From an uncultured Clostridia bacterium (lineage in GTDB: Bacteria; Bacillota; Clostridia; Oscillospirales; Acutalibacteraceae), in contig CANQBM010000013.1 in assembly GCA_947589575.1 (NCBI GenBank), positions 1 to 40,143 of the forward strand: 40,143 bases of DNA, read 5' to 3'. Under the pieces are notes generated by a model. It saw nothing but the letters and a program-made list of their open reading frames with translations, made no database searches and was not told the origin of the DNA. Position numbers and translations under genes: made by a program. This document shows positions 24,203 through 32,265 of this stretch, piece by piece. How positions within the stretch are numbered: position 1 is the stretch's first letter; each line of letters starts with the position of its first letter.

Positions 24203-25867
24203 ATGAATAAGAACAAATGGTATAAGGAAACAGTATGTTATCAGATATGGCCGCGTTCGTTTTGCGACGGCAACGGCGACGGTATCGGTGATTTAGAGGG
24301 TGTTCTTTCTAAACTCGACTATATCAAGGAGCTTGGGGTAAATTGTATTTGGTTTTCTCCGCTTTACTGCTCACCTAACGCGGATTTCGGATATGACATA
24401 TCTGATTATAAGAAAATTTCTCCTGAATACGGTGACAATGACCTTTTCAAAAAAGTTCTTGACGAAGCGCATAAACGCGGTATCAAAGTAATTATGGACC
24501 TTGTTGTAAATCACACTTCCGACGAGCATCAATGGTTTAAGGACGGTGTTGACAAAAACAGCCCGTACCATGATTATTATTTCTGGCGTGACGGAAAAGG
24601 CAATAAGCGTCCTAATAACTGGTCATCTCTTTTTGAGGGTAAGGCTTGGGAATATAATAAGGATAATAATCAGTATTACCTGCACCTCTTTGCAAAAAAA
24701 CAGCCGGATTTGAATATGGATAATCCCAAAGTCAGGGAAGAGGTTAAGGACATTATGCGTTTTTGGCTCGATATGGGAGTTGACGGTTTCAGAGAAGACG
24801 TAATTACCTTTATATCAAAGCGTGAGGGTCTTCCCAACGGTATCCCTATTCCGCAGGCAACCGGTATGGAGCATTATAAGGACGGACCGCATATTCACGA
24901 GTACCTTAAGGAATTCAGGGAAGTGCTCAATGAATACGACTGCTTTGTTGTTGGCGAGGCACCGATGATGGACGTAAAAACTGCGCTGACGTACATAACC
25001 GAGGGACCTGATCAGGAGCTTGATATGATGTTCCATTTTCAGCATATGTCCGCCGACTGTCTTTTTACTGAATTTCTTGCCACTCCGTTTGATTTGCGTA
25101 AAATGAAGAGAGCTTTTACTAACTGGCAGACAAAACTTTACGGCAAGGCTTGGAACGCGCTTTATATGGAAAATCACGACCACCCTCGTATTATTTCACG
25201 TTACGGCAGTGAGAAATTCAGGACAGAAAGCGGTAAGTCTATAGCTAATTCGTATTTTTTGCAGAGCGGTACGCCTTTTATTTATCAGGGGCAGGAGCTT
25301 GGTATGACGAGTATAAATCTGCCTAATCTTGAGGATTATCAAGATGTTTTCGGAGTTAATAACTATAATACCCTGCGTATGCTCGGTGTTCCTGAAAAGA
25401 CTGCAATCGAAAGGCTTAAAAAGGTAAGCAGAGGAAATGCCAGAACACCTGTTCAGTGGGATTACAGTGAAAACGCCGGTTTTACCACGGGAAAGCCTTG
25501 GATGCCGGTTAATCCTAATTATACTCAAGGTGTAAATGCCGAGGCGGAAATGAAAAATCCCGATTCAATATTTAATCATTATAAAGCTCTTATTAAATTC
25601 AGAAACGAAAATCCGATTGTTTTGTACGGTGATTATAAGGAACACAACAGGAGCAGTAAACAGTTATATGTTTATGAAAGAAATTATCAAGGCAAACGTC
25701 TGCTCGTTGTTTGTTCATATACTGATAAGCCTGTAGTTTTTAAAGCGCCTGATGGTTTCGATTTGGAAAAAGGCGAGCCTGTTCTTTGCAATTACAGCGA
25801 TCAGCCTCAAACTGCAAATATGTTTATTACCCGCCCGTATGAAACAAGGGTTTACTATTTTAAGTAA
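24203..25867 (+). CDS. GH13 alpha-glucosidase, oligo-1,6-glucosidase type
   Basis: A 554-residue cytoplasmic glycoside hydrolase without signal peptide. Conserved regions: DLVVNHTSDEH, QPDLNMDNPKV, GFREDVI with nucleophile D199, GEA with acid/base E252, and ENHDHPR with D326. The residue after the nucleophile is V200; in this subfamily Val there goes with alpha-1,6 (isomaltose-type) activity and Thr with maltase activity. The N-terminal WYKETVCYQIWPRSF is typical of GH13_31. Glu198 replaces the usual Met next to the nucleophile. ATG 24203 has GGAGA close upstream and lies 2 bases after the symporter stop. The likely job is splitting the sugar brought in by that symporter. Confidence 0.92.
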   Translation: MNKNKWYKETVCYQIWPRSFCDGNGDGIGDLEGVLSKLDYIKELGVNCIWFSPLYCSPNADFGYDISDYKKISPEYGDNDLFKKVLDEAHKRGIKVIMDLVVNHTSDEHQWFKDGVDKNSPYHDYYFWRDGKGNKRPNNWSSLFEGKAWEYNKDNNQYYLHLFAKKQPDLNMDNPKVREEVKDIMRFWLDMGVDGFREDVITFISKREGLPNGIPIPQATGMEHYKDGPHIHEYLKEFREVLNEYDCFVVGEAPMMDVKTALTYITEGPDQELDMMFHFQHMSADCLFTEFLATPFDLRKMKRAFTNWQTKLYGKAWNALYMENHDHPRIISRYGSEKFRTESGKSIANSYFLQSGTPFIYQGQELGMTSINLPNLEDYQDVFGVNNYNTLRMLGVPEKTAIERLKKVSRGNARTPVQWDYSENAGFTTGKPWMPVNPNYTQGVNAEAEMKNPDSIFNHYKALIKFRNENPIVLYGDYKEHNRSSKQLYVYERNYQGKRLLVVCSYTDKPVVFKAPDGFDLEKGEPVLCNYSDQPQTANMFITRPYETRVYYFK

Positions 25868-25878
25868 TATTATTAATT

Positions 25879-25918
25879 GACGGATTGTATCTAAATTGCA
25901 ATCCGTCTTGCATTTTTT
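25879..25918 (+). terminator. Terminator of the sugar cassette
   Basis: GACGGATTG (25879-25887) and CAATCCGTC (25899-25907) form a perfect 9-bp stem with an 11-base loop, followed by TTGCATTTTTT. The first bases of this tail are also the -35 box of the rbgA promoter. Confidence 0.85.
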
Positions 25919-25936
25919 ATATTATTTTAGTATAAT
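25908..25936 (+). promoter_or_regulatory. Promoter of rbgA
   Basis: TTGCAT (25908-25913), 17-bp spacer, TATAAT (25931-25936). The -35 box directly abuts the terminator stem of the gene before. Confidence 0.75.
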
Positions 25937-25964
25937 ATCATAATCAAATAAACGGAGGAGTAAT

Positions 25965-26828
25965 ATGCCTGATTTTCAGAAACAAACGGTTCAATGGTTT
26001 CCGGGTCATATGGCAAAGACAAGGCGGATTATTAAGGAAAGCCTTAAGCTCGTTGATGGTGTTGTTGAGCTTATTGACGCGCGTATTCCGTACAGTTCTT
26101 CAAATCCCGAGCTTGATATGATTATAAAGAATAAGCCGAGAATAGTCCTCCTTAACAAATGTGATGTTGCAGATTCGTCAGCAACGGAAATGTGGATAGA
26201 TTATTATAAATCCAAGGGTATATATGCACTGCCTGTTGACTGCAGAACGGGTAAAGGTTTAAACAAATTTGTTCCCGCTGTTCAAAAAGCTCTTTCAAAT
26301 GTTATTGCGAGAAATAATGAAAAAGGAATGAACGGCAAGGCTGTTAGGCTTATGGTTGTGGGAATTCCTAACACGGGCAAGTCCTCATTCATTAACAGAA
26401 TGGCGGGTAACTCAAAAGCAAAGGTTGCCGACAAGGCAGGCGTCACGCGTCAACAGCAATGGTTTGCTGTCGGAAACGGAATTGAACTTCTTGATACACC
26501 CGGTGTACTGTGGCCTAAATTTGACGACCCGCAGGTAGGCGACAAGCTTGCTTTTACAGGAGCGGTTAAGGATGAGGTAACAGATATTGAAACCTTATCA
26601 TGCAGATTGCTTGATGTTCTTTCAAAAACCCGCCCGAATTTAATTTTAGAAAGATATAAACTTGAAAACATTGACGGACTTCAAGGTTGGCAGATTTTAG
26701 AACTAATAGGTCGAAAAAGAGGTTTTCTTATAAAAGGCGGAGAAATTGACTACGAGCGTACCGCCGTAATGCTTTGTGATGAATTCAGAGGAGGAAAGCT
26801 TGGGAAAATTACTCTTGAGCTGCCGTGA
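25965..26828 (+). CDS. rbgA: Ribosome biogenesis GTPase RbgA (YlqF)
   Basis: A 287-residue circularly permuted GTPase needed for late assembly of the 50S subunit in Bacillus. The motif order is permuted as expected: G4 NKCD (64-67) comes before G1 GIPNTGKS (133-140) and G3 DTPG (177-180). The N-terminal QWFPGHMAKTRR is the family hallmark, and the C-terminal RNA-binding domain with GGEIDYERTA is present. GGAGGAG lies 6 bases before the ATG. It has its own promoter and heads a tight rbgA-rnhB-yraN run. Confidence 0.97.
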   Translation: MPDFQKQTVQWFPGHMAKTRRIIKESLKLVDGVVELIDARIPYSSSNPELDMIIKNKPRIVLLNKCDVADSSATEMWIDYYKSKGIYALPVDCRTGKGLNKFVPAVQKALSNVIARNNEKGMNGKAVRLMVVGIPNTGKSSFINRMAGNSKAKVADKAGVTRQQQWFAVGNGIELLDTPGVLWPKFDDPQVGDKLAFTGAVKDEVTDIETLSCRLLDVLSKTRPNLILERYKLENIDGLQGWQILELIGRKRGFLIKGGEIDYERTAVMLCDEFRGGKLGKITLELP

Positions 26829-26830
26829 TT

Positions 26831-27436
26831 ATGGAATGGCTTGAGTATGAGAAAAAGGCTTTTGAAAGCGGATATAGAATTATATGCGGAGTTGACGAGG
26901 CGGGTCGGGGACCGCTTGCCGGTCCCGTTTATGCCGCTGCCGTCATTCTGCCTGAGGGACATATAGTTGAGGGAGTAAATGATTCTAAAAAGCTCTCTGA
27001 AAAAAAGAGAGATATACTCTATGAAAAAATAATTGATGAATGTGTCTGTTACAGCGTAGGTACTGCAAGCGAGAAGGAAATTGATGATATAAATATTCTT
27101 CAGGCTACATTTCTGGCTATGAAAAGAGCAGTTGGTGGACTTGCTGTCGCTCCCGACATTGCCCTTATTGACGGGAATAAAAAACCCGGTCTTGATATTG
27201 AGGAATGGGATATTGTCAAAGGCGATTCAAAAAGTGCAAATATCGCTGCTGCCTCTATCATCGCGAAAGTCAGCAGGGACAGATATATGCTTGAAATGGC
27301 TGAAAAATATCCCGAATTTCAGTTTGAAAAGCATAAGGGATACGGTACAAAGCTCCATTATGAGATGATTGAAAAATACGGTATTTCGCCTATACACAGA
27401 AAAACTTTTTTAAAGAAGATTTTAGATAATGAATAA
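26831..27436 (+). CDS. rnhB: Ribonuclease HII
   Basis: A roughly 201-residue nuclease that removes RNA from hybrids and single ribonucleotides misplaced in DNA. Visible signatures are the acidic pair in GVDEAGRGPLAGPVYAAAV, NDSKKLSEKKRD, LIDGNKK, and KGDSKSANIAAASIIAKVSRD. Two starts are possible: GTG 26825, which overlaps the rbgA stop, or ATG 26831 two codons later; no ribosome site decides it, and coupling to rbgA is likely. It overlaps yraN by 8 bases. Confidence 0.97.
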   Translation: MEWLEYEKKAFESGYRIICGVDEAGRGPLAGPVYAAAVILPEGHIVEGVNDSKKLSEKKRDILYEKIIDECVCYSVGTASEKEIDDINILQATFLAMKRAVGGLAVAPDIALIDGNKKPGLDIEEWDIVKGDSKSANIAAASIIAKVSRDRYMLEMAEKYPEFQFEKHKGYGTKLHYEMIEKYGISPIHRKTFLKKILDNE

Positions 27437-27773
27437 CAACGGCAAGCTTTGGGAAATTGAAGCGGCAAACTATTTGCGTAAGAAAAAATACAAGCTGATA
27501 TGCGCTAATTATAATACACGCTTTGGTGAAATTGATTTGATTGTTAAAAACAAAAAAAATATTTGCTTTGTTGAGGTCAAGCAGAGAGATATAAGTTCAC
27601 TTGCGCAGCCAAAGGAGTTTGTGACTTCATCAAAACAGCAGAGGATTATTTCCTCAGCAGAGCTTTATCTTTCCACAAATAAAACCGATTTACAGCCGAG
27701 ATTTGATGTAATTGAGATTTATACAAAGAATAATAAAATTAATTCGATAAAACATCTTGAAAATGCCTTTTAG
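27429..27773 (+). CDS. YraN family endonuclease-like protein (UPF0102)
   Basis: A 114-residue protein of the UPF0102 family with a restriction-endonuclease-like core. The acidic catalytic pattern is GEIDLIVKNKKNICFVEVKQR given in parts: GEIDLI, then FVEVKQR. WEIEAANYLRKKKYKLICANY forms the N-terminal helix and strand. The C-terminal RFDVIEIY is also typical. The physiological role is not established; linkage to rnhB and rbgA is common. ATG 27429 lies inside the end of rnhB, so translation is coupled. Confidence 0.9.
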   Translation: MNNNGKLWEIEAANYLRKKKYKLICANYNTRFGEIDLIVKNKKNICFVEVKQRDISSLAQPKEFVTSSKQQRIISSAELYLSTNKTDLQPRFDVIEIYTKNNKINSIKHLENAF

Positions 27774-27785
27774 TTATTATAAAAT
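27757..27785 (+). promoter_or_regulatory. Promoter of thrC
   Basis: TTGAAA (27757-27762), 17-bp spacer, TAAAAT (27780-27785), within the end of yraN and just after it. The leader is about 20 bases, too short for a T-box or riboswitch. Confidence 0.6.
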
Positions 27786-27813
27786 ATACTAAATTTTTGT
27801 TAGGAGAATTATT

Positions 27814-29310
27814 ATGCTTTATACGTCAACAAGAGATAAATCAATCCGTGTTACTGCTTCAGAGGCAATCGCACAGGGTATAAGCGAAGAGGGAGGCCTT
27901 TTTGTTCCTGTTGATTTACCAGAATTTTCAGTTGAAAAAATTACTTCAATGGTATCAATGCCGTATATTGACAGAGCCAAGACGGTTCTTAAGGAATTTT
28001 TAACAGATTTTACAGATGAAGAGCTTGATTACTGTGTTGAGGGAGCGTATGGCGCGGATAAGTTTTCTTCACCTAAGATTGCTCCTGTCGTAAATATTGA
28101 CGGTAATAAAAATATTCTTGAGTTGTGGCACGGTCCTACATGTGCCTTTAAAGATATGGCGCTTCAGCTTCTGCCTTATCTTATGACAGTTTCCGCAGGG
28201 AAAACTGCAAACGGCAAGAAAATTGTTATTCTTGTTGCCACGTCAGGCGATACAGGCAAGGCAGCGCTTGAAGGATTTAAGAATGTCGATAATACTAAAA
28301 TTTTGGTTTTCTATCCGGTTGACGGTGTGTCGCCTATGCAGAAACTCCAGATGACGACACAGGACGGCGAAAATGTTGCCGTATGCGCAATTAACGGTAA
28401 TTTTGACGATGCGCAGAGTGCGGTAAAATCAATCTTTACAAACGCTGAAATTAAAAAACAACTTGAACAAAAAAATATGATGTTTTCCTCTGCTAACTCA
28501 ATTAACTGGGGTAGGCTCGTTCCGCAGATTGTTTATTACTTTTCTGCTTACTGTGATATGATTGATATGGGCAAAATCAAGGCGGGGGAGCAGATTAATG
28601 TTGTAGTTCCGACAGGAAACTTCGGCAATATCCTTGCCGGTTATTATGCAAAAAGGATGGGTCTTCCGATAAAAACTCTTGTCTGCGCGTCAAACTCAAA
28701 CAATGTTCTTACCGACTTTTTAAAAACAGGAACATATAATAAAAACAGAGATTTTTATACAACAACATCTCCTTCAATGGATATACTTATTTCATCAAAC
28801 CTTGAAAGACTTTTGTATCATATAAGCGGTGAAAACGACAGTCTTATTTCTGATTTGATGTCAAAACTTGCGTCTGACGGCAAATACACGATTTCGCAGG
28901 AGCTTTTGGATAAAATCCAAAAAATATTTGATGCCGGTTATACAAACGAGGAAAATGTCAGCTTAACAATCAAAGAGCATTTTGATAATTATAAATATCT
29001 TTGCGATACTCATACCGCTGTCGCAGTTAAGGTTTATGATGAATATGTAAAATTAAGCGGTGATGATATTCCCACCGTTATTGACTCAACCGCGTCGCCT
29101 TATAAATTTTCCGCCAGCGTTCTTAAAGCGGTTTCAGGCGAGAATATTACCGGAGATGATGAGTTTGAAATGGTTGACGAGCTTAACAGAGTAACGGGTG
29201 TCGATATTCCTAAACCTTTGGTATCACTTAAGAATAAGCAGGTCAGATTTTCTGATGTGTGTGATAAAGAGGATATGAGCCGTATGGTATTCAAGCTTCT
29301 TGATTTATAA
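27814..29310 (+). CDS. thrC: Threonine synthase
   Basis: A 498-residue PLP enzyme that converts O-phosphohomoserine to threonine. The PLP lysine is K113 in HGPTCAFKDMALQLLP, and ATSGDTGKAALEGF is the phosphate-binding segment. It starts with the typical MLYTSTRD and has SANSINWGRLVPQIVYYF and PTGNFGNILAGYYAKRMGLP given in parts: SANSINWGR, PTGNFGNILAGYYAK. This is the long (yeast/E. coli-like) form. TTAGGAG precedes the ATG. No other threonine-pathway gene is near, and it ends at a strong two-way terminator. Confidence 0.96.
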   Translation: MLYTSTRDKSIRVTASEAIAQGISEEGGLFVPVDLPEFSVEKITSMVSMPYIDRAKTVLKEFLTDFTDEELDYCVEGAYGADKFSSPKIAPVVNIDGNKNILELWHGPTCAFKDMALQLLPYLMTVSAGKTANGKKIVILVATSGDTGKAALEGFKNVDNTKILVFYPVDGVSPMQKLQMTTQDGENVAVCAINGNFDDAQSAVKSIFTNAEIKKQLEQKNMMFSSANSINWGRLVPQIVYYFSAYCDMIDMGKIKAGEQINVVVPTGNFGNILAGYYAKRMGLPIKTLVCASNSNNVLTDFLKTGTYNKNRDFYTTTSPSMDILISSNLERLLYHISGENDSLISDLMSKLASDGKYTISQELLDKIQKIFDAGYTNEENVSLTIKEHFDNYKYLCDTHTAVAVKVYDEYVKLSGDDIPTVIDSTASPYKFSASVLKAVSGENITGDDEFEMVDELNRVTGVDIPKPLVSLKNKQVRFSDVCDKEDMSRMVFKLLDL

Positions 29311-29340
29311 AAAAATACGGCTCAGTGGAGCCGTATTTTT
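29311..29340. terminator. Bidirectional terminator between thrC and the DUF1540 gene
   Basis: AAAAATACGGCTC (29311-29323) and GAGCCGTATTTTT (29328-29340) form a perfect 13-bp stem with loop AGTG. T-runs exist on both strands (plus: TTTTT; minus: TTTTTTT), so it can end thrC from the left and the DUF1540 gene from the right. Confidence 0.92.
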
Positions 29341-29358
29341 ATTTGAAAGGACTGTTTC

Positions 29359-29529
29359 TTATCTGCACTCACATTCGTCACAGCATTCGAAGGTTTCACA
29401 GGCTGTATCGGAAACGCTTGTGGCAGATTTGTTGCCTACACGGATTTTACCCGCATGGCAGTTATCAGACATATCGTGGAACTTGCAGTTTTTAACCTCG
29501 CAGGAAATTCCTCTAATTTCTTTATCCAT
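29359..29529 (-). CDS. Small Cys-rich DUF1540 protein
   Basis: A 56-residue protein encoded opposite a larger spurious frame. It begins MDKEIRGISCEVKNCKFHD, then NCHAGKIRVGN and DTACETFECC, and ends in DECECR. Cysteines are at 10, 15, 24, 44, 49, 50, 53 and 55. The spacing C-x4-C-x8-C, the IRVG strand and T-x-CETF match DUF1540, a family common in Clostridia and Bacilli with a suspected metal-binding fold and no established function. On the minus strand GGGAG lies about 9 bases before the ATG. The terminator at 29311-29340 follows the stop by 18 bases. Confidence 0.88.
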   Translation of the reverse strand: MDKEIRGISCEVKNCKFHDMSDNCHAGKIRVGNKSATSVSDTACETFECCDECECR

Positions 29530-29591
29530 TTTGTTTCACTCCCTTCGAAATTATTATTTGTTTAAAATTTGTGTTTATTCAAGGAGAAAGA

Positions 29592-30278
29592 ATGTCGCTT
29601 TTTGCAATCGCCGATACTCATTTGTCTTTTGGTACGGATAAACCCATGGACACATTTGAGGGCTGGCAGAATTATACGGAAAAATTACAGAACAACTGGA
29701 ATAATTTAGTTTCGCGCAATGATTATGTAGTGATTGCCGGTGACATAAGCTGGGCAATAAATTTTGACGAGCTTAAAGCTGATTTTGATTTTTTAAACAG
29801 GCTGAACGGAAAAAAAATTATTGTCAAGGGTAATCACGATTTTTGGTGGAATACTGTAAAGAAAATGAATGAATTTATTGAGAAAAACGGTTTTGATTCA
29901 ATTTCTTTTTTACAGAATACTTCTATTGAATTTGACGGGTTTTCAGTTTGCGGCAGCAGAGGTTGGTTTTTTGACTCCTCCGAACCTTTTGATGTAAAGG
30001 TTCTTAACCGTGAGGTTATAAGACTTAAAATGTCCCTTGAAAGCGCAAAAAATAAAGAAAAAATTGTTTTTCTCCACTATCCTCCCGTTACAACTAACGG
30101 CAAATGCGATGAAATTTTAAATTTGCTTAACGAGTACGGTATAAAAAAATGCTATTATGGGCATCTTCACGGTATAGCTGCAAAATCTGCCGTTGATGAT
30201 AAAATTGATGGTATTGACTATAAATTAATATCTGCCGACAGGTTAGGCTTTACTCCTTATTTAATTAAGAAATTTTAA
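29592..30278 (+). CDS. Calcineurin-type metallophosphoesterase
   Basis: A 228-residue phosphoesterase with the full metal-binding set: D-x-H (IADTHLSFG), GD (VIAGDISWA), GNHD (VKGNHDFWW), H in FLHYPP, and GHLHG near the C-terminus. The substrate is unknown; related proteins act on cyclic nucleotides or other phosphodiesters. There is no signal peptide, so it is cytoplasmic. The frame runs back to GTG 29571, but ATG 29592 has AAGGAG 6 bases upstream. The space to the divergent DUF1540 gene is 62 bases, without a convincing promoter. Confidence 0.88.
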   Translation: MSLFAIADTHLSFGTDKPMDTFEGWQNYTEKLQNNWNNLVSRNDYVVIAGDISWAINFDELKADFDFLNRLNGKKIIVKGNHDFWWNTVKKMNEFIEKNGFDSISFLQNTSIEFDGFSVCGSRGWFFDSSEPFDVKVLNREVIRLKMSLESAKNKEKIVFLHYPPVTTNGKCDEILNLLNEYGIKKCYYGHLHGIAAKSAVDDKIDGIDYKLISADRLGFTPYLIKKF

Positions 30279-30284
30279 AATATC

Positions 30285-30313
30285 TTGATATTAAGTATAA
30301 TATATGTTATAAT
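30285..30313 (+). promoter_or_regulatory. Promoter of tig-clpP-clpX
   Basis: TTGATA (30285-30290), 17-bp spacer, TATAAT (30308-30313) with TGT directly before it (extended -10). No CIRCE or CtsR-type operator was seen nearby. Confidence 0.8.
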
Positions 30314-30355
30314 GTCATTTCAGTGATTAGAAATTTTTGTCAGGAGGTCATAATT

Positions 30356-31636
30356 ATGGCGCTTAAATCATCTAATAAAATTGATACAAATACTTATGAA
30401 ATTGAAGTTACCGTTTCACCCGAAACTTTTACAGAGGCTTGTAAATCCGCCTATATTAAGCAAAGAAAATCTATTCAGATTCCCGGATTCCGTAAAGGTA
30501 AAGCAACACAGGGTATGATTGAAAAGGTATACGGCGAGGGCGCTTTTTATGAGGAAGCACTTGAAATAGTTTATCCTGAGGCTGTTACCGCTGCCATCAG
30601 CGAGGCAGAGCTCAGAACTGTTGACCAGCCGTATGATCTTGAGGTTCCCGTTATGAGTAAGTCAGAGGGTGTTGAAATGAAGATGAAGGTTACTGTTTAT
30701 CCTGAGGTTAAACTCGGTGATTATAAAGGTCTTAAGGCTTCCATGCTCCCTACAGAGGCTACAGATGAGGATGTTGATAAGGAACTTGAAAATATGCGTG
30801 ACAGAAATTCTCGTCTTGTTTCAGTTGAGGATAGGCCTGCTGAAACGGGAGATACAGTTGAGCTTGATTTTGACGGCTCGGTTGACGGCGTAGCTTTTGA
30901 CGGCGGAAAGGGCGAGAATTATCCGCTTGAGCTCGGTTCAGGCTCATTTATTCCCGGCTTTGAGGAACAGGTTGCCGGTCATAAAATCGGTGAGGAATTT
31001 GATGTAAATGTTACATTTCCTGATGAATATACTCCCGAGCTTGCAGGTAAGGACGCTGTGTTCAAGTGTAAAATCAACGAAATTAAGAATAAGGAAATGC
31101 CCGAGCTTGATGACGAGTTTGTAACAGAAGTATCCGAGTTTGATACACTTGATGAGCTTAAGGCAGATATTAAAAAGCAGATTAGCGAAAAGAAGGAAAC
31201 TGAAGCTAAGAAGGATTTTGAAAACCAGCTTATTGAGCAGGTTGTAGAAAATATGGAATGTGAAATTCCCGAGTGTATGTTTGTAAACAGAACAGACGAA
31301 ATGATTCAGGATTACAGTTACCGACTTCAGATGCAGGGTATTGACCTTAATACATATCTTTCTTATCTCGGTCAGGATATGGATACCTTTAAGAAGTCGT
31401 TCAGAGAGGGAGCTGAAAGCCAGGTTAAAGCCTCGATAGCTCTTGAGGCGGTTGTTGATGCTGAAAAGATTGAGGCAACCGATGAGGAAATTGATGCTGA
31501 AATTGCTAAGCTTGCCGAACAGTATCAGATGGACACAGACCAGATAAAAAAAGCAGTTCCTTCCGAACAGCTCGCGTCTGATATTAAAACAAGAAAGGCT
31601 CTTGAGCTGATTGTTGATTCAGCAGTTAAGGAATAA
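30356..31636 (+). CDS. tig: Trigger factor
   Basis: A 426-residue ribosome-bound chaperone and peptidyl-prolyl isomerase. The ribosome-binding loop is PGFRKGKAT (the usual last residue is Pro) near residue 45. The FKBP-like domain has GDTVELDFDGSVDGVAFDGG given in parts: GDTVELDF, GSGSFIPGFEEQ. A long helical C-terminal domain follows (about 240-426), rich in Glu and Lys. AGGAGGT precedes ATG 30356; the frame extension to 30323 is not supported. clpP follows after 31 bases, the usual tig-clpP-clpX order. Confidence 0.97.
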   Translation: MALKSSNKIDTNTYEIEVTVSPETFTEACKSAYIKQRKSIQIPGFRKGKATQGMIEKVYGEGAFYEEALEIVYPEAVTAAISEAELRTVDQPYDLEVPVMSKSEGVEMKMKVTVYPEVKLGDYKGLKASMLPTEATDEDVDKELENMRDRNSRLVSVEDRPAETGDTVELDFDGSVDGVAFDGGKGENYPLELGSGSFIPGFEEQVAGHKIGEEFDVNVTFPDEYTPELAGKDAVFKCKINEIKNKEMPELDDEFVTEVSEFDTLDELKADIKKQISEKKETEAKKDFENQLIEQVVENMECEIPECMFVNRTDEMIQDYSYRLQMQGIDLNTYLSYLGQDMDTFKKSFREGAESQVKASIALEAVVDAEKIEATDEEIDAEIAKLAEQYQMDTDQIKKAVPSEQLASDIKTRKALELIVDSAVKE

Positions 31637-31667
31637 TAAATATTTTTGTGAAGGATAGTGATTAATA

Positions 31668-32249
31668 ATGGCATTAGTACCATATGTTCTTGAACAGACA
31701 AGTGCCGGCGAAAGATCAATGGACATATATTCCCGTCTGCTTAGTGACAGGATTATTGTTCTTTCAGACGAGGTTAATGCAACAACCGCGTCTTTGGTAG
31801 TTGCGCAGCTTTTGTTTTTAGAGGGACAGGATAATGAAAAGGATATAAGCCTTTATATCAACAGTCCCGGCGGCTCTGTAACTGACGGTATGGCGATTTA
31901 TGATACAATGCAGTATATTAAGTGCGACGTATCAACAATATGCGTAGGTATGGCCGCATCTATGGGAGCGTTTCTTCTTTCAAGCGGCGCTAAAGGAAAA
32001 CGAATCTGCCTGCCTAATGCTGAGGTTATGATTCATCAGCCGCTCGGAAGAACGGAAGGCCAGGCAACAGAAATTGAGATTGCCGCTCAGCACATTCTGC
32101 GCACTAAGAAAAAGCTTAATTCAATTATGGCTGAAAACTGCGGAAAAACTCTTGAAGAACTTACTGAAGCTACTGACAGAGATAACTGGCTTTCCGCACA
32201 GGAGGCTCTTGAGTTCGGGCTTGTTGATAAAGTAATTGATAAGAGATAA
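31668..32249 (+). CDS. clpP: ATP-dependent Clp protease proteolytic subunit
   Basis: A 193-residue serine protease forming the barrel of ClpXP. The catalytic triad is S98 (GMAASMGAF), H123 (VMIHQPLG) and D172 (TDRDNWLSA). The N-terminal [22 protein letters not shown] is normal apart from a short start; [17 protein letters not shown] is the oxyanion-side signature. AAGGA lies about 11 bases before ATG 31668. clpX begins 16 bases later, so protease and unfoldase are made together. Confidence 0.98.
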   Translation: MALVPYVLEQTSAGERSMDIYSRLLSDRIIVLSDEVNATTASLVVAQLLFLEGQDNEKDISLYINSPGGSVTDGMAIYDTMQYIKCDVSTICVGMAASMGAFLLSSGAKGKRICLPNAEVMIHQPLGRTEGQATEIEIAAQHILRTKKKLNSIMAENCGKTLEELTEATDRDNWLSAQEALEFGLVDKVIDKR

Positions 32250-32265
32250 TTGAGGTAGAGATTTT

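Noticed and set aside
27774-27813. T-box or riboswitch before thrC
   Set aside because: The gap is 40 bases and is filled by a promoter and ribosome site; there is no space for such an element.
29300-29641. 113-residue plus-strand open frame
   Set aside because: It crosses the thrC terminator and is antisense to the DUF1540 gene, whose cysteine pattern and ribosome site are convincing.
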